The notes beneath the pieces were generated by a model, which ran no database searches, had not been told where the DNA came from, and was given only the letters and a program-made list of their open reading frames with translations. A stretch of 64,000 nucleotides of DNA from Hydractinia symbiolongicarpus (lineage: Eukaryota > Cnidaria > Hydrozoa > Anthoathecata > Hydractiniidae): the NCBI RefSeq assembly GCF_029227915.1, contig NC_079887.1, positions 13,826,001 to 13,890,000 of the forward strand. The letters run 5' to 3'. Each line of letters begins with the position of its first letter. Positions within the stretch are counted from its first letter, which is position 1. The translations under genes were made by a program, and so were the position numbers. Shown here piece after piece: positions 1-10,756 of this stretch.

Positions 1-78
1 ACTGCTGCAAATAGATGAGAAAAATAAAACACACTACGTTTACACAACAACTCCAAACAGGGATATTTAATAACCTAC

Positions 79-3000
79 CTGACGCATTAGGTAGCATCTT
101 GTTTTGTTTGCTCTGTTGCAACAGCAACTTCTGCTGGTTTGCTTGCTGAGCTATTTGCCGTAGTTTCTGCTGTTGAATAAGTTGTTTCTGTTGTATCTGC
201 GACTGAAGTAGCTGCCGCTGTTGTGATTGATGCATGTGTTGTTGCGGTGGCATTGGAGTAGACTGAATCAGTGGTCGTAATGGGTTACCAGGGGCAAGAG
301 AAGGGTCGTTTGGTGTTGCAATGAAGGATCGTCCACTTCGAGTTGCACCGTTACCCGGGGCCAGCCTAGGGTCTGCAACACCACGAGTTTCCCGAAAGTT
401 TGTTCTCGTATCGAAGTCATTCTGTGGTTTAGGAATACCTGAACCAATAACACCAACATCTCCTTTAGTCCTGTCCTGTATAGGACCTTGAAAGTCTGAC
501 GGTGCCAACAGAGTAGGCTTTGTAGGAGTAAATGCAGACCCATTTTGTTCTGAATGATTTTTGGAAGTCATTCCTGGAGGTTGAATAACTCTGTGAAGCG
601 ATGGTGGCTCTGCTTGGTGGTAGTGATCTGGAGTGTTAGGAACACTTTGGCTATGATTCTGTCCGGGTGAACTAAGCATTAAATTTAAATGTTGCTTTGG
701 CGTAGTAGGCGCACTGTGGAACATACTTTCATTGAAACCATGCACAACCCCGCTAACTGATCGTTCGGGTGTGGTTGGCGCAGCATCCTTAGGCATTTTA
801 CTTAACTTTGTTTGTTGAGAATGTACAGATTGGGTAAAAATTTCTTCGTAGGTTGTATTTTTATTACTCTCGCTAAACGAAACATCTTGTTGGTATGGAA
901 TGGGACTTTCTCTCTAAAAAAAAAACAAAAAAAAACAACCGCTTACTTAAAGATCGATTTTCAATAACAATAAAAATTCAAAAATGACACTACACTATTA
1001 CAAAAAACTTTGTGGTCAATCTGGCGTGATATTCCCTAAAGTTTGCTTAATTTTCTTAAAAATTAATAAATAATTGCAATTTGAGATATTTCCCCCTACA
1101 AGTAAATTTAAATTCCTAAACCACGCAGGCTCTGAACTAAAATAAAGAACAGTGTTGAATAAACCTTTTAATTCGAAAAAAATAGCCACACCTTCATGGA
1201 ATTCTTAAAAACAAATTTTAGAACAATTTATTACATGTATATATAGTATCAGACTATACAAAATTTTGTATAGTCTGACGAAGACCTCCAATACGGAGGT
1301 CAAAATATTACCATAATATATATGCTGAACGACCTTGTATATGTTTCTAAGTATTTAACTTTGCTATATATGGACGTAAAAGGAAGCTGTGAAATAGGGT
1401 GTGATGCTTGACATGGTGTCAAGCATCACACCTTATTTAAAACATAAATTGATATATTTCCAGTAGCACCAAGACTATGAGTGCAATGCTGCCAAAAATT
1501 ACTATCATACCTGTTTTTCATTGTAAATCTTCTTCAGAACAGAAGTTGGAGTAAAAGCAGTAGACATTCGCTTCGGTGGAGCGCTGCCCTGATTTAGGGT
1601 AGATGATTTGTCTGCATCAGGAGTTGCTGCAGGCATGTTAGCAGATGTATTAACGTTATCCGAGTTTTGATCAAAAAAAGTTGACATTGGCACAGGACTT
1701 GGAGTCAATGATTTTCTTTGAGAGAGACGGGCTACAAAAAATAAATGCATCTATAAAACTAGGCAAAATAACTAATTAATAGATGATAAACAGCTAGAAT
1801 TACTCACATAATTCATTATCTATGTTTGGATTACTTGAAATGATTGATGCAACTGTTGAAATGGCATTCATCATTTGCACAGGGGATGGAGACCGGCTTA
1901 AAATGCGTTTTAATTTTTCAAATGTAGGTGACGTCCTTTTGGGAGGTTGAGGCAATAAATGCTCAGGAAGTCCAGTAACCTGAAAACAAAACAAAAGAGC
2001 ATCTATCGATTAGCTAAATTCCTCTTGGTCTAAAAATATGTAAACACTTTATTTACTTTCATTACTTACGGTGGAATTACTTACGACAGGAGCAGGTTTA
2101 TCTGGAAGTTCTCCAGCTTCCTTCATAGACATGACAAGCATATCAAAAGCACTCTTGGAAGCATCAGGATTTTCTTCTACTTTTAACTTGTTCGTCATTT
2201 CTTCGAGGTCTTCAACTGTCATACGACCCTTTACTTCTCTGTTAGTCTACAGAAAAGATGCTAATTTAAAAAAAAATGTTCGCACATTGTGTTCAACTTA
2301 AACAGACAATACTGGATTTTATTGTTCTTATATGATATTTAAGCCAAATAACATTAAACGAGTTTCTTTTTGGCGTCTGTTTTTAAGAACTTTCACAATC
2401 TTAACGAACGCTATGACATCTTATTCATTAATTATGGAAATACCATAAAAAATATTTAAAAATGCGCAGATGTAAAATAAAGAAGTTTAAGAAATACTTC
2501 TAAAAATCTTTTCTGTAACGTTTGGAAAAAATATTAAATATTTGGCATTGCAAACATTCTTCTTGGCATGATTACTTTCCATCTTTAATGTTGTGTCAAA
2601 ATTCCAGGAATTTCCAGAACAAGTTGATTTTTCCAAGCTTTTCCATGCCAAACCATTTAAAAAATTACCTTTTTAGTTTCAGTTATATTTTGGTGCCGCT
2701 GTTCTTGAATAATATTTAAAATATTAGACGTCTGAACAGCATGTGCATTTGCTGCAGCATTCACTAGAGCCGGGGCTGGTTGAATCGGAGTGAAGTAAGG
2801 TGTTGGTATGACAGGACTTTTCGGTGAAACTCCTATTGCAAGACCAAACAATTGAACCATTATACAAGATCAGTGCAGGGGAAAACACTAACATGTACAT
2901 TAAAGCTGTTTTATAATTTACAAGATTTTGAAAAGGAGGAAATAAAGAGTTACTAATGAAGCCTTTCTTTTCTGGAACAATTTTGTAAATATAATTCCTA

Positions 3001-6000
3001 TTGCAACACAAACATATGTTTATTTGTTGACACATAAAATGTAATAATAGTTACTATTTAAAAAAATTAAAAAACAACTAGGTTTTAGGAGGAATAGATA
3101 TTCTGGGTCTGAATTTTGAATTTTTGGGTTATTTAGTGGGTTTGGTTATAACCTGAATGATATGCATCCTAGAAAATATAACTATAAAGTTAAATATAAC
3201 TATACAGTTTTTATATAATCATAAATGCTTGTTATTATCATCTTCAGGAGATGCATACCTGAAAAGACCTCCTCTGGGACTAACTGTGCACTGCCAGGTC
3301 TTGAGCCACCACTGTTACAACTATTACTTCGACTTCTCTTAGCAGAAAACCATTGCGAGAATCGACTTTTAACACCATCACCCTTAACAAGGTCTTCATG
3401 AAACTACCAGAAATAAAAACAGAAGTAAAAGTGAAAGTTTGCAGTTGCTCCGCATGTAGAAACAGTGCTTATCTTGACCTAATATATTAAATATACAAAA
3501 ACTGAAGAGCATAATTTTAGACCCTCTGGTAACGGAAGGACACAGGTCATTTTATAGAGCAACGTGTACCAGGCCCGTACTAAAACACAAAAACATAGCA
3601 TACTATTGAAGTAAAGAGAATCACTGTTATTATATAAAAGCATTAAAAAAGAACAAAAACAGATCAAGTGCTTCCTCAGAGAGGCCTACTCGTACTCTAG
3701 GACAATAAGCTGCTAAGTTTTACTTATCTACAGGTAAGATTAAAGCTAAACAATTTCTTATTGTTAAAGGCAAAAAAAACTAAATTTTATACACAAATTT
3801 TTGTATTACTAGCCAGATACAAAATTTGAATGTATCTTACCAAATGAGGTGGGTAATAGTCAACTTCATTGAAAAAATCATTAAGATCAAAATTTTTGTC
3901 TGAAGATTTCTCAGAATCCTTTTGCTCATTGGTCACAGATTTGGATCCCTTCTTTTGATTTGATGAGTTTGCTTTTGCTTCATTTTGTTTATCCACATCT
4001 GGACTGATGCGCACTTTCTTTCTGCGCTTGGCATACGCTGAAAAAAGTATAAAAGTAAAGTAGACATCAGGAAAAATCGAACAGTCAAATCGACCAGCAA
4101 CTAAATGTGCCTTCCACAAACAAAAAGACACTCTTGAAATTTACATAACAAAAAACATACAATAACATCAAGTTTACACCACTGAGTAAATTAAATAAAA
4201 CTAAAGCATTTTTAATTAATTAATATGCAGTTTTCTCATCAGTGCTTAAATTAAATATTCTTTCTATTTATTTTTAAAAAAGATTTTTAGTAAGATTTCA
4301 GATAAAAGGTTAATATTATTAAAAACTTTAAAAAAGTTATTTCTTTATTTTATTTGATATTAGGTGGTAGCAAAGTATAAAAGTATTACATTTTACAAAC
4401 TAAATTAAACTTTTTGAAAATGTCTATCAAGACTTGGTTTGTCTAGAATTTGGTAGAAAAAAATGTAATTAATTTGGATGCCAAAATCAAAATCAAATAA
4501 ATTAATCCTTGTAATGTATTTTACACCTTGAAAAATCAAAGATCAAATATTCAACTTATTTTTTTTTCATGGAATTTCATATTTAATACATTCGTCCCAT
4601 AAGTAGTGACAGTGTTTAATTAAAAACATGTTGTGACAGCCAAAAATTGATTTAACCAATTATTTTAAATTCTCAGCAGTCATGATGACTGGCAGAAATA
4701 TAATATTTTAAGACCGGGGACACTGTTCAGTCTGTACTATTTCTGCTGAACTGAAATGTCAATAACAAGTATTAAACAAGCATTAAAGGGCTATAAACAT
4801 TTTACATAAGTCTTCATAACTATAAAAAAAAAAACCTTTTTTCTCTTCCTCAATATCTTGGAATCCAGTAAACTCCATGATGTCCAACTGGCTTGTAGGA
4901 CCATCTGTCATCCATTCTGGCAATTTTTCTTCATACCCTATAAATCAATAACAAAAGGAAACGTTAATTGAAAGGATACAATTTCACACAGCACAGCAAC
5001 TGATGTTCTTAACAATACATACAATTACCAACCTGATTTTGAATTTTTGGAGTTATTCACAGAAGGCTGAAATAAAGAAAAATAAGAATAAAATGATTGT
5101 TAAATTTGGCTGCAACTACAGTGACAAAGAGTAGTAACAACAAAGGCATAACTTAGACATGCATGAAAGACAACCACCAACCTTTTCATTCTTGTTTGAT
5201 TTAGATTTTTCATTGCGCGGGTCACTCCTCTGATCATTGTATTTGTCAAACCGCTCCCGTTCAAAGAATCGATCATTATCTCTGCCTGGGTGTCGACTTT
5301 CCTTATCAGCATATCTTGAATAACGAGGTTTTTCTTCATCATAATGCTTATCCCGCCTTGATTTCTCAGATTCATGAGACTTTTCATTGTAGGAGTTTTC
5401 AACTGACCTTCTTTGAGAAGCAGCTCTTCCTGTCAAACGATTTTTTCTTTCAAAAACAACTCTGTTGGTGGTCTTTTCTGCCTTTTCAACTTCCCCAGAG
5501 CTTTGCACTTGGCAGCCTTGTCGGAAACTTCGCCTTCTTGGTGCAAGTTCTATATCATCATCCACACTAAAAAAAAGAATAAACATAGCAATAAAATTAA
5601 TCTATACTCATCTATAATCACTTTATTGACATTTTAGTATAGATACTCACAGCTCCAATTTTTTCCCTTCAACCAGTACAGTTTTTCCGTCTACAGCAGG
5701 AGAAGCTGACCTTGACATGTTGGATTTGTGCCATGCTTCAGGATCCCACACACCATCTCTATGGGATTTATAACATGACATTAAGCATAATAAACAAAAA
5801 TCTGCAACATCAACATTCATTTAATTATTTTATCACTTAATAGTACCCTTGTGAATCATAAAATGATAACACAATAGTTCAGACAAACTGAAGTGCCACC
5901 AGTATAAGGAAAACAATGACTATAAATATGATCAAATGAAATTTAAATCTTGTGAATCTATTTTGACACATTTTGAAGCAAGGTATCCTTCATCAAGTTA

Positions 6001-9000
6001 ATGCTCATACGATCTTATCAAACAAAAAGTTTCACCAGAATTAGGGGGTGATTTTCTCACCAAACTCCCCATGCTTATCAGCTATACGGTGGAAGTATGT
6101 TCAATGTTAACTTTCGGACAAGAAGATATTGCAGTTTTACAGAAGTAAAATTTCCAATGTTAAAAGTATAATATAACATTTGATATTTTCTATCTTTTTT
6201 TAAATATTAAGATTAGGGAGAATGGATGTAATTCAGAAGCCTTAACTGTGTATAACAGCAAAGTATGGCAAATTTGGTAAGAAAGTCTTCCCTAATACAC
6301 TTCAGTCATTTCAGCAACCATTGTAATATAAATGGCCAAAGTAAAAATGGTCAAAGTAGAAATAATTGCAATAAAAAATATATCTCCACTTACTTGTTAA
6401 AAAATTCTTCACTTAAACAATCTGGCTTCTCTAATGAAATTGCAGCAGATCTTAATTCCAATAGTGTTTCCTAAAATAGTTTTATAGTTAATTTATATCA
6501 GGACTAAATTTTAAATGTTGGCACCATGTGTAATTAACAATTACGATAGTCAGTGTATGGAACTTGGAAACAGCAATTGATATTGTAAACATGATTTCTG
6601 CAATTGTGACAGTAAAAAAATCAATCTGTCATTTAATATGTTTATATGAGCTAATGATTAATTCATGTGCAACCGAAGAATGAGAAGATAAAATATTAGA
6701 TGTTTACCCGAAGAAGGAAAAAAAGAAAAGAAAAAACAGGAAGTTGTGCGTAAATCTAATGTTTTCTTTTATTAAAAGAAGCAATTATTTTGCAGTCCAT
6801 GTTAACATAAGACACCAATTATAATTGCACTGTAGTGGTGCTGTAGTTTAGTGGTTTTAACTCTTTCACTTTGTGCGGGAGACTGGGATTTGATTCCCCT
6901 TGACAGCGATTCAACATGGAGTGAATGTTACCATAGCCCCAAGTTAACCCAAAGAGGAATTGGGGAGATTGCAATGTGTGGGCCGTTGGATGTTGCCAGT
7001 TGTCTAGTAGAGCAGGGACCTCGGGTGGGTCTGTGTAGCTCAAAATGAGCATTAAATTCTCTAGGACTACCCATCTAAGCCATGGCCCCTCCTGGAAATA
7101 ATAGACAGGGTATATTTCTCAATATTTGTGAGGCTAGCCATTTAAAGTATGCACATCTCATCTACTGCTGAATGCTGCCATCTAACATCTGATCCTGAGG
7201 TGTAATCCAAAATGCTTTAAGCAACTGGTGAATTTACATGGGTTGTTTCAATGGGAAATTCCGATGGATTTTTCTACAACCAGTGCAAAGAATTCTGTTT
7301 CTCAAGAACATTTGACTCCACTATAGGGTTATGGTAGTATATAATTATATCCCAAAGCATCTTTACAAAGCAACGGTAAATTTTTTTTAAAAACCTTACC
7401 TTGTCATAAACATGCAAGATATCTTTACTTTTGATGCCAGGTTTTTCTTCTACAACTTTGTCCTTTGCTAAAAGCACAAAATTGTTTATTTAGTAAAGAC
7501 TAGTTGTTAGCTCGTGGAAAAATCTATGGGTTCGCCTGTCCTTTTTATACCATACTGCATGCATCTCGCTACTTGGGCAGCTAAGCTACCATTTTGCGTG
7601 ACAGACGGACAGAAGTATATAGGTATTATAACATAATAAGCCACTATCACAGCAATGCAAATAATGACAGCTTTTTTTCTGGGAGATTGAATTAAAGTCT
7701 CAAACACTTTGCTCAATTTCTTTAAGCCATGTAGCATTTTGGAAAAACCATGCGACAGGCTGACCTAGAACGCTTAACTAAAATTCAGGAGATATCTCAG
7801 GAGAAATTTGTTAAATATCTGCTTTTAGAGATTTAGGAGTCTTGGTACTGTGATTTTAAATAATATTAGATACCTTATGTGGATAAAATTTGGCGAATAT
7901 TTAATTTGGCAAATGATCAAAATGGAATATTTGGCGGGATTTAATTTCGCGAATGATAAATTTTTTAAAAGTTGGCGAATGACGAAAAGAAATCAGTTTT
8001 TAGGCAACACCAATTTCATTAGTTGTTCTACGGGCGAAGTCGATTGTAACTTACGTTCGTCTGCAAAATAAAAATAATTTTATCGAGAATGCATGGTCGG
8101 AAGAACAAAAAAAATAATAAAAAATAACAACGGAGGAGGGTGTTACGACAACAATTTTATACATCAAGAATTATTCTTGCGCTGTTTTGAGGGTTGTACA
8201 GAATATACTTGTATTGTTTTTAAAGTTTTATAGCAGGTTATTCTTCTCCTACTTAAAATAATAAAACAAACAACTTTAGTGTTCTTTTAATGTTTTTTTT
8301 TCGCAGTTTTATAGGAAAATCTAAATTTAAGTGCAAATTCTTTTTCGGACTATGATTGTTTAGTTGAGAATATTTAAAGTCTTTCGCAACGTTAAAATCA
8401 TTTTTTTAAATTCATAACTGAGGAGGGTGTTACGACAAGCGTATTCTATCTTGTTTTAATTATTTTTCCTAAATGGTATCGACTCTTGCTGCATTACAGT
8501 TTAGCCAGCGTAACATATATATTAATCATAACGATGGAGGGTGTTACAACAATAATCTGTCTTGTTTTTCACTTGTATTATAACTATTTTAGCAAAGTAG
8601 CTAATTTTTGCTATAAATCACAAAAAAACTTGAACTTCTGATTAACCACCAAACTATTTTTTGTGATTACAAAATTAGTGCACTGCACATCTTAGTTTAA
8701 TTGCAACAAATTACCATGAACAAGGAGTCAACTTCCAGTGGCCTTACCAATGGTGCCCCTAAAGTAACGTTATTGATTCACCTTGTTTATGGACATAAAC
8801 AAGGTGAATCAATATAATTGTGGATGGACATTCAACCAACAAAAAATAACATTGATATCTTCTCTTCTCGTTTATTTTTACGAGATGGGATGAGAAAATG
8901 TTGTGTTTTTTTACATGTTATTTAATGTTATTTACATGTTATTTAATTTGGCGAATTTCAGTGAAATTCGCCAGATTTTATCCGCGCCAAAATTTATTCA

Positions 9001-9931
9001 CTAAAGGTATTTAAAGTAACAAGTCCTGAAAATCCCGAAAATATAGTTAATGAATATTTCCATTGGGGGCCACTGGAATATTGTTATTATTATTATTTTT
9101 TTTGCATCTTGATTAGTCATCATATTTTTTTAAAAAGTTGAATTCAATTAAAGGAAGATTTTATTGCAAAAATATTAAATTTAGCATTTTTAGAATGTTC
9201 AGGTACCCATGTAGCTAGTATTTTTATGCATATTGAAAAAAAATGCAACAAGAGTTCAGGGGAAAGTTGTTAAAGTCTACCTTGAGGAGCCTTTTAAAAT
9301 TGAGGAGAATCGAAGAGTTGAGGTGTGGCGACCCTGTCAATGTTTGTCTTTTTTGTGGCCAATTGAAAGGCCATTTCAGTAAGAATTTTGTAGCAATTTG
9401 TAGAAGTTACCGAAAGAAAACCACAATTTCAAAAATTTACAAGCTTCCCCTAAGGGAGGTTTTCAAGAAGCGAATTGTTAGTAATAGTGAATTCAGTAGC
9501 AAACTGAAGATTGCTGAAGAATAAAACTAAATATTTGGGCACTAAAATGTAGAAACTGTTTTTACTTTTCATTGGGCAAATTTTTTGAATTAAAATCATA
9601 ACAAACGAAACTCTGTTCTGATTCCTTTGGCTGCAAATTCACAATCCAATTACCTTCAGGAAAATCCCCTTTAAATATATGGCATTTTTATCAAAAACAC
9701 TTTTACCCTCTTACCTAGTTTAACTTTTCCACCTTGATTCTTTGGTACAGGAGCTTTATCATTACATTCATCAACTAGAAAGTAAAACAATATATTACAA
9801 TCAGAAAAATTAATCTAATAAACCTTAGAAAATAGTCTGGTTATGTTGTTACCTGCCCTTTTTTCCTCTGTTTTCTTTTTTAATTTTACTTCTAATTGCT
9901 CACAATTTACTAGGACGTCACTTGAACTCAT
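79..9931 (-). CDS. EIF4ENIF1: eIF4E transporter 4E-T, 5' fifteen coding exons (3' end beyond the window)
   Basis: 4E-T binds eIF4E, carries it to the nucleus and P-bodies, and links it to DDX6 and mRNA repression (family knowledge). Coding exons in transcript order: 9931-9853, 9774-9715, 7467-7400, 6470-6394, 5758-5651, 5566-5182, 5066-5033, 4937-4836, 4037-3841, 3403-3259, 2832-2669, 2246-2085, 1979-1808, 1731-1511, 913-79. All junctions are GT-AG and keep one frame for 936 residues. Seen: an eIF4E-binding YX4L-phi motif YDKETLL (residues 67-73) built across an exon junction; DGVWDPEAW (about 96-104); RRRSFRQGC, matching human RRSFGGGC; an FDLNDFF stretch (about 354) at the place of the DDX6-binding FDF motif of the Cup-homology region; FTPTSVLKKIY near the end of exon 14, matching human FTPTSVIRKMY. 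The last visible exon is Gln-rich. The ATG is the first in frame. Identification is strong; exon ends rest on consensus sites only. Confidence 0.9.
914..1510. repeat. Intron of 4E-T holding three near-perfect hairpins
   Basis: A 597-bp intron. It carries a perfect 30-bp palindrome (1249-1278), a 7-bp stem with 5-nt loop (1283-1301, arms gacctcc/ggaggtc), and a 15-bp perfect stem with a 3-nt loop (1399-1431). No coding potential was seen. The cluster may be the remains of a small foldback transposon or structured intronic RNA. Confidence 0.6.
6830..7090 (+). mobile_element. tRNA-derived SINE in a 4E-T intron
   Basis: The head resembles a tRNA gene: an A-box-like TAGTTTAGTGG (6844-6854) and a B-box-like GATTTGATTCC (6887-6897) 32 bp apart. 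It is followed by a body with AGTTAACCCA and GAGGAATTGGGGAG. A second copy in reverse orientation (52355-52504) shares the body words (tcaacccat, gagggaaattggg). This is the layout of tRNA-SINEs with a conserved central domain. Boundaries are approximate and no target duplication was identified. Confidence 0.65.
7504..7640 (+). repeat. Dispersed repeat, copy 1 of 3
   Basis: Shares ordered blocks with 41315-41445 and 43230-43355: a start with gctcgtggaaaaatc, then cctgtccttttt, ataccat, a central ccattttgcgtgacagac, and an end with aggtattataa. All three copies are in the same orientation and lie in introns (4E-T antisense, TRAPPC11 sense). The family is not recognised. It is short and has no visible coding. 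Confidence 0.6.
7870..9010. mobile_element. Non-autonomous DNA transposon with degenerate terminal inverted repeats
   Basis: The left end ataccttatgtggataaaa followed by tttggcga is mirrored by the right end, whose reverse complement begins ataccttTagtgaataaa followed by ttttggcg. Further inward both ends carry the ttggcgaat / aatttcgcgaat words. The interior has three copies of ggagggtgttac-acaa (about 8134, 8424, 8536) and a 21-bp perfect hairpin (8771-8814). No transposase frame is visible, so this is a MITE-like derivative. It lies in the second 4E-T intron (7468-9714). A shorter relative is at 57837-58025. Confidence 0.6.
8771..8814. repeat. Perfect 21-bp hairpin inside the transposon-like element
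   Basis: Arms 8771-8791 and 8794-8814 are exact reverse complements around a 2-nt loop (ga). The left arm reads tattgattcaccttgtttat plus g. Confidence 0.9.
9243..9524 (+). other. Open frame with a knuckle-like CxxC...H stretch, possible retroelement gag remnant
   Basis: A 93-codon open frame antisense to a 4E-T intron. It contains VCLFCGQLKGHF, which resembles a CCHC zinc knuckle of retroelement Gag but has an extra residue before the His and a Phe where the last Cys is expected. It stands next to a transposon-like element. It may be chance or a decayed element and is unlikely to be a host gene. Confidence 0.2.
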
Positions 9932-10260
9932 TTTGTTTTAAAATATCACAACACAAAACACATAGAAAGAGAAGATAAATACATAAATGTGAGTTAAAAA
10001 GGAACTGGAATGTTCAGTCAACTAGCAATTCTTTTCCAGGATATGTCTTTCAACAGCTCACATGCGACCTTACTTCCAGTTCTGAAGAGTATTTTGTTGT
10101 CGAGATTATCGCGCGGGTATATTTTTTTGTTTTCTTCGAAAAAGACTAGGTACGACGTACTACTCGACGCAGGTTCCTCAATTTGAATTTACTAATTTAT
10201 TAAAGCCAAGTCTTCCCCGGTCTCCCCGACCCTCTCAGAAACATCTTTTGAGAGAGCATT
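9932..10260. promoter_or_regulatory. Presumed 5' flank of 4E-T, possibly bidirectional
   Basis: This 329-bp stretch separates the 4E-T start codon (minus) from the start of the candidate small gene (plus). No TATA box was recognised in a convincing place. Head-to-head arrangement suggests a shared promoter, which is inference from spacing. Confidence 0.35.
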
Positions 10261-10756
10261 ATGACGACGGATCAAGAGGTCGATCAAGAGGTATATTTGT
10301 ATGTGCAGATAAAATGTCGAAAAACGTGTACATTTCACATGAACGATCCCTTGACTAAAACTGACATATAATCTTTTAGGGTATTTCCTTTTAGATCTAA
10401 ATATTTAAATTCATATCTCGCTATTATAATAGCGATATTATGTATAATAACAATAATCGATTTTTTCTGTTTATCTGCAACGGCGTACTCACACGGCTTC
10501 ACTACCTCGGATCTGGATTTTAACCCAACCTATATTCGATAGTTAAAAGAAGCATCAGGAGCAAGATCGCCGTTAGCTAAAATTGGGAGACCGGGAAAGG
10601 AGCGGTAAGTAGCAAATCAAGCAGTCTGATTATTTGGTGAATGTGTTTGATCATTTCTTTTCTTTTCTTTTTTGTTTGTACATTTTTTTTTGTTTATTTT
10701 GTACTTTAAATTGCAATTTCTCTAGTATTGTTGATGTGACAGAAGTAGCAAGATAA
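10261..10756 (+). CDS. Candidate small three-exon gene, about 40 codons
   Basis: Exons 10261-10290, 10543-10604 and 10726-10756 join with GT-AG sites (donors gtatat and gtaagt; acceptors gatag and tctctag) in phases 0 and 2. They give an open frame from ATG to TAA: a ten-residue acidic start (MTTDQEVDQE), a basic middle with LAKIGRPGKER, and an end IVDVTEVAR. I do not recognise the protein. It is divergent from 4E-T with 329 bp between start codons. Support is only the coherent phases and good consensus at the second donor and last acceptor. A chance assembly, or a non-coding transcript, is possible. Confidence 0.3.

Noticed and set aside
268-543. Minus-strand frame starting MGLHLLLQ
   Set aside because: It is an out-of-frame shadow of the Gln-rich 4E-T exon 79-913, whose true frame is continuous with the upstream exons.
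6844-6897. A functional tRNA gene
   Set aside because: The acceptor stem and anticodon arm do not pair; it is the head of a SINE.
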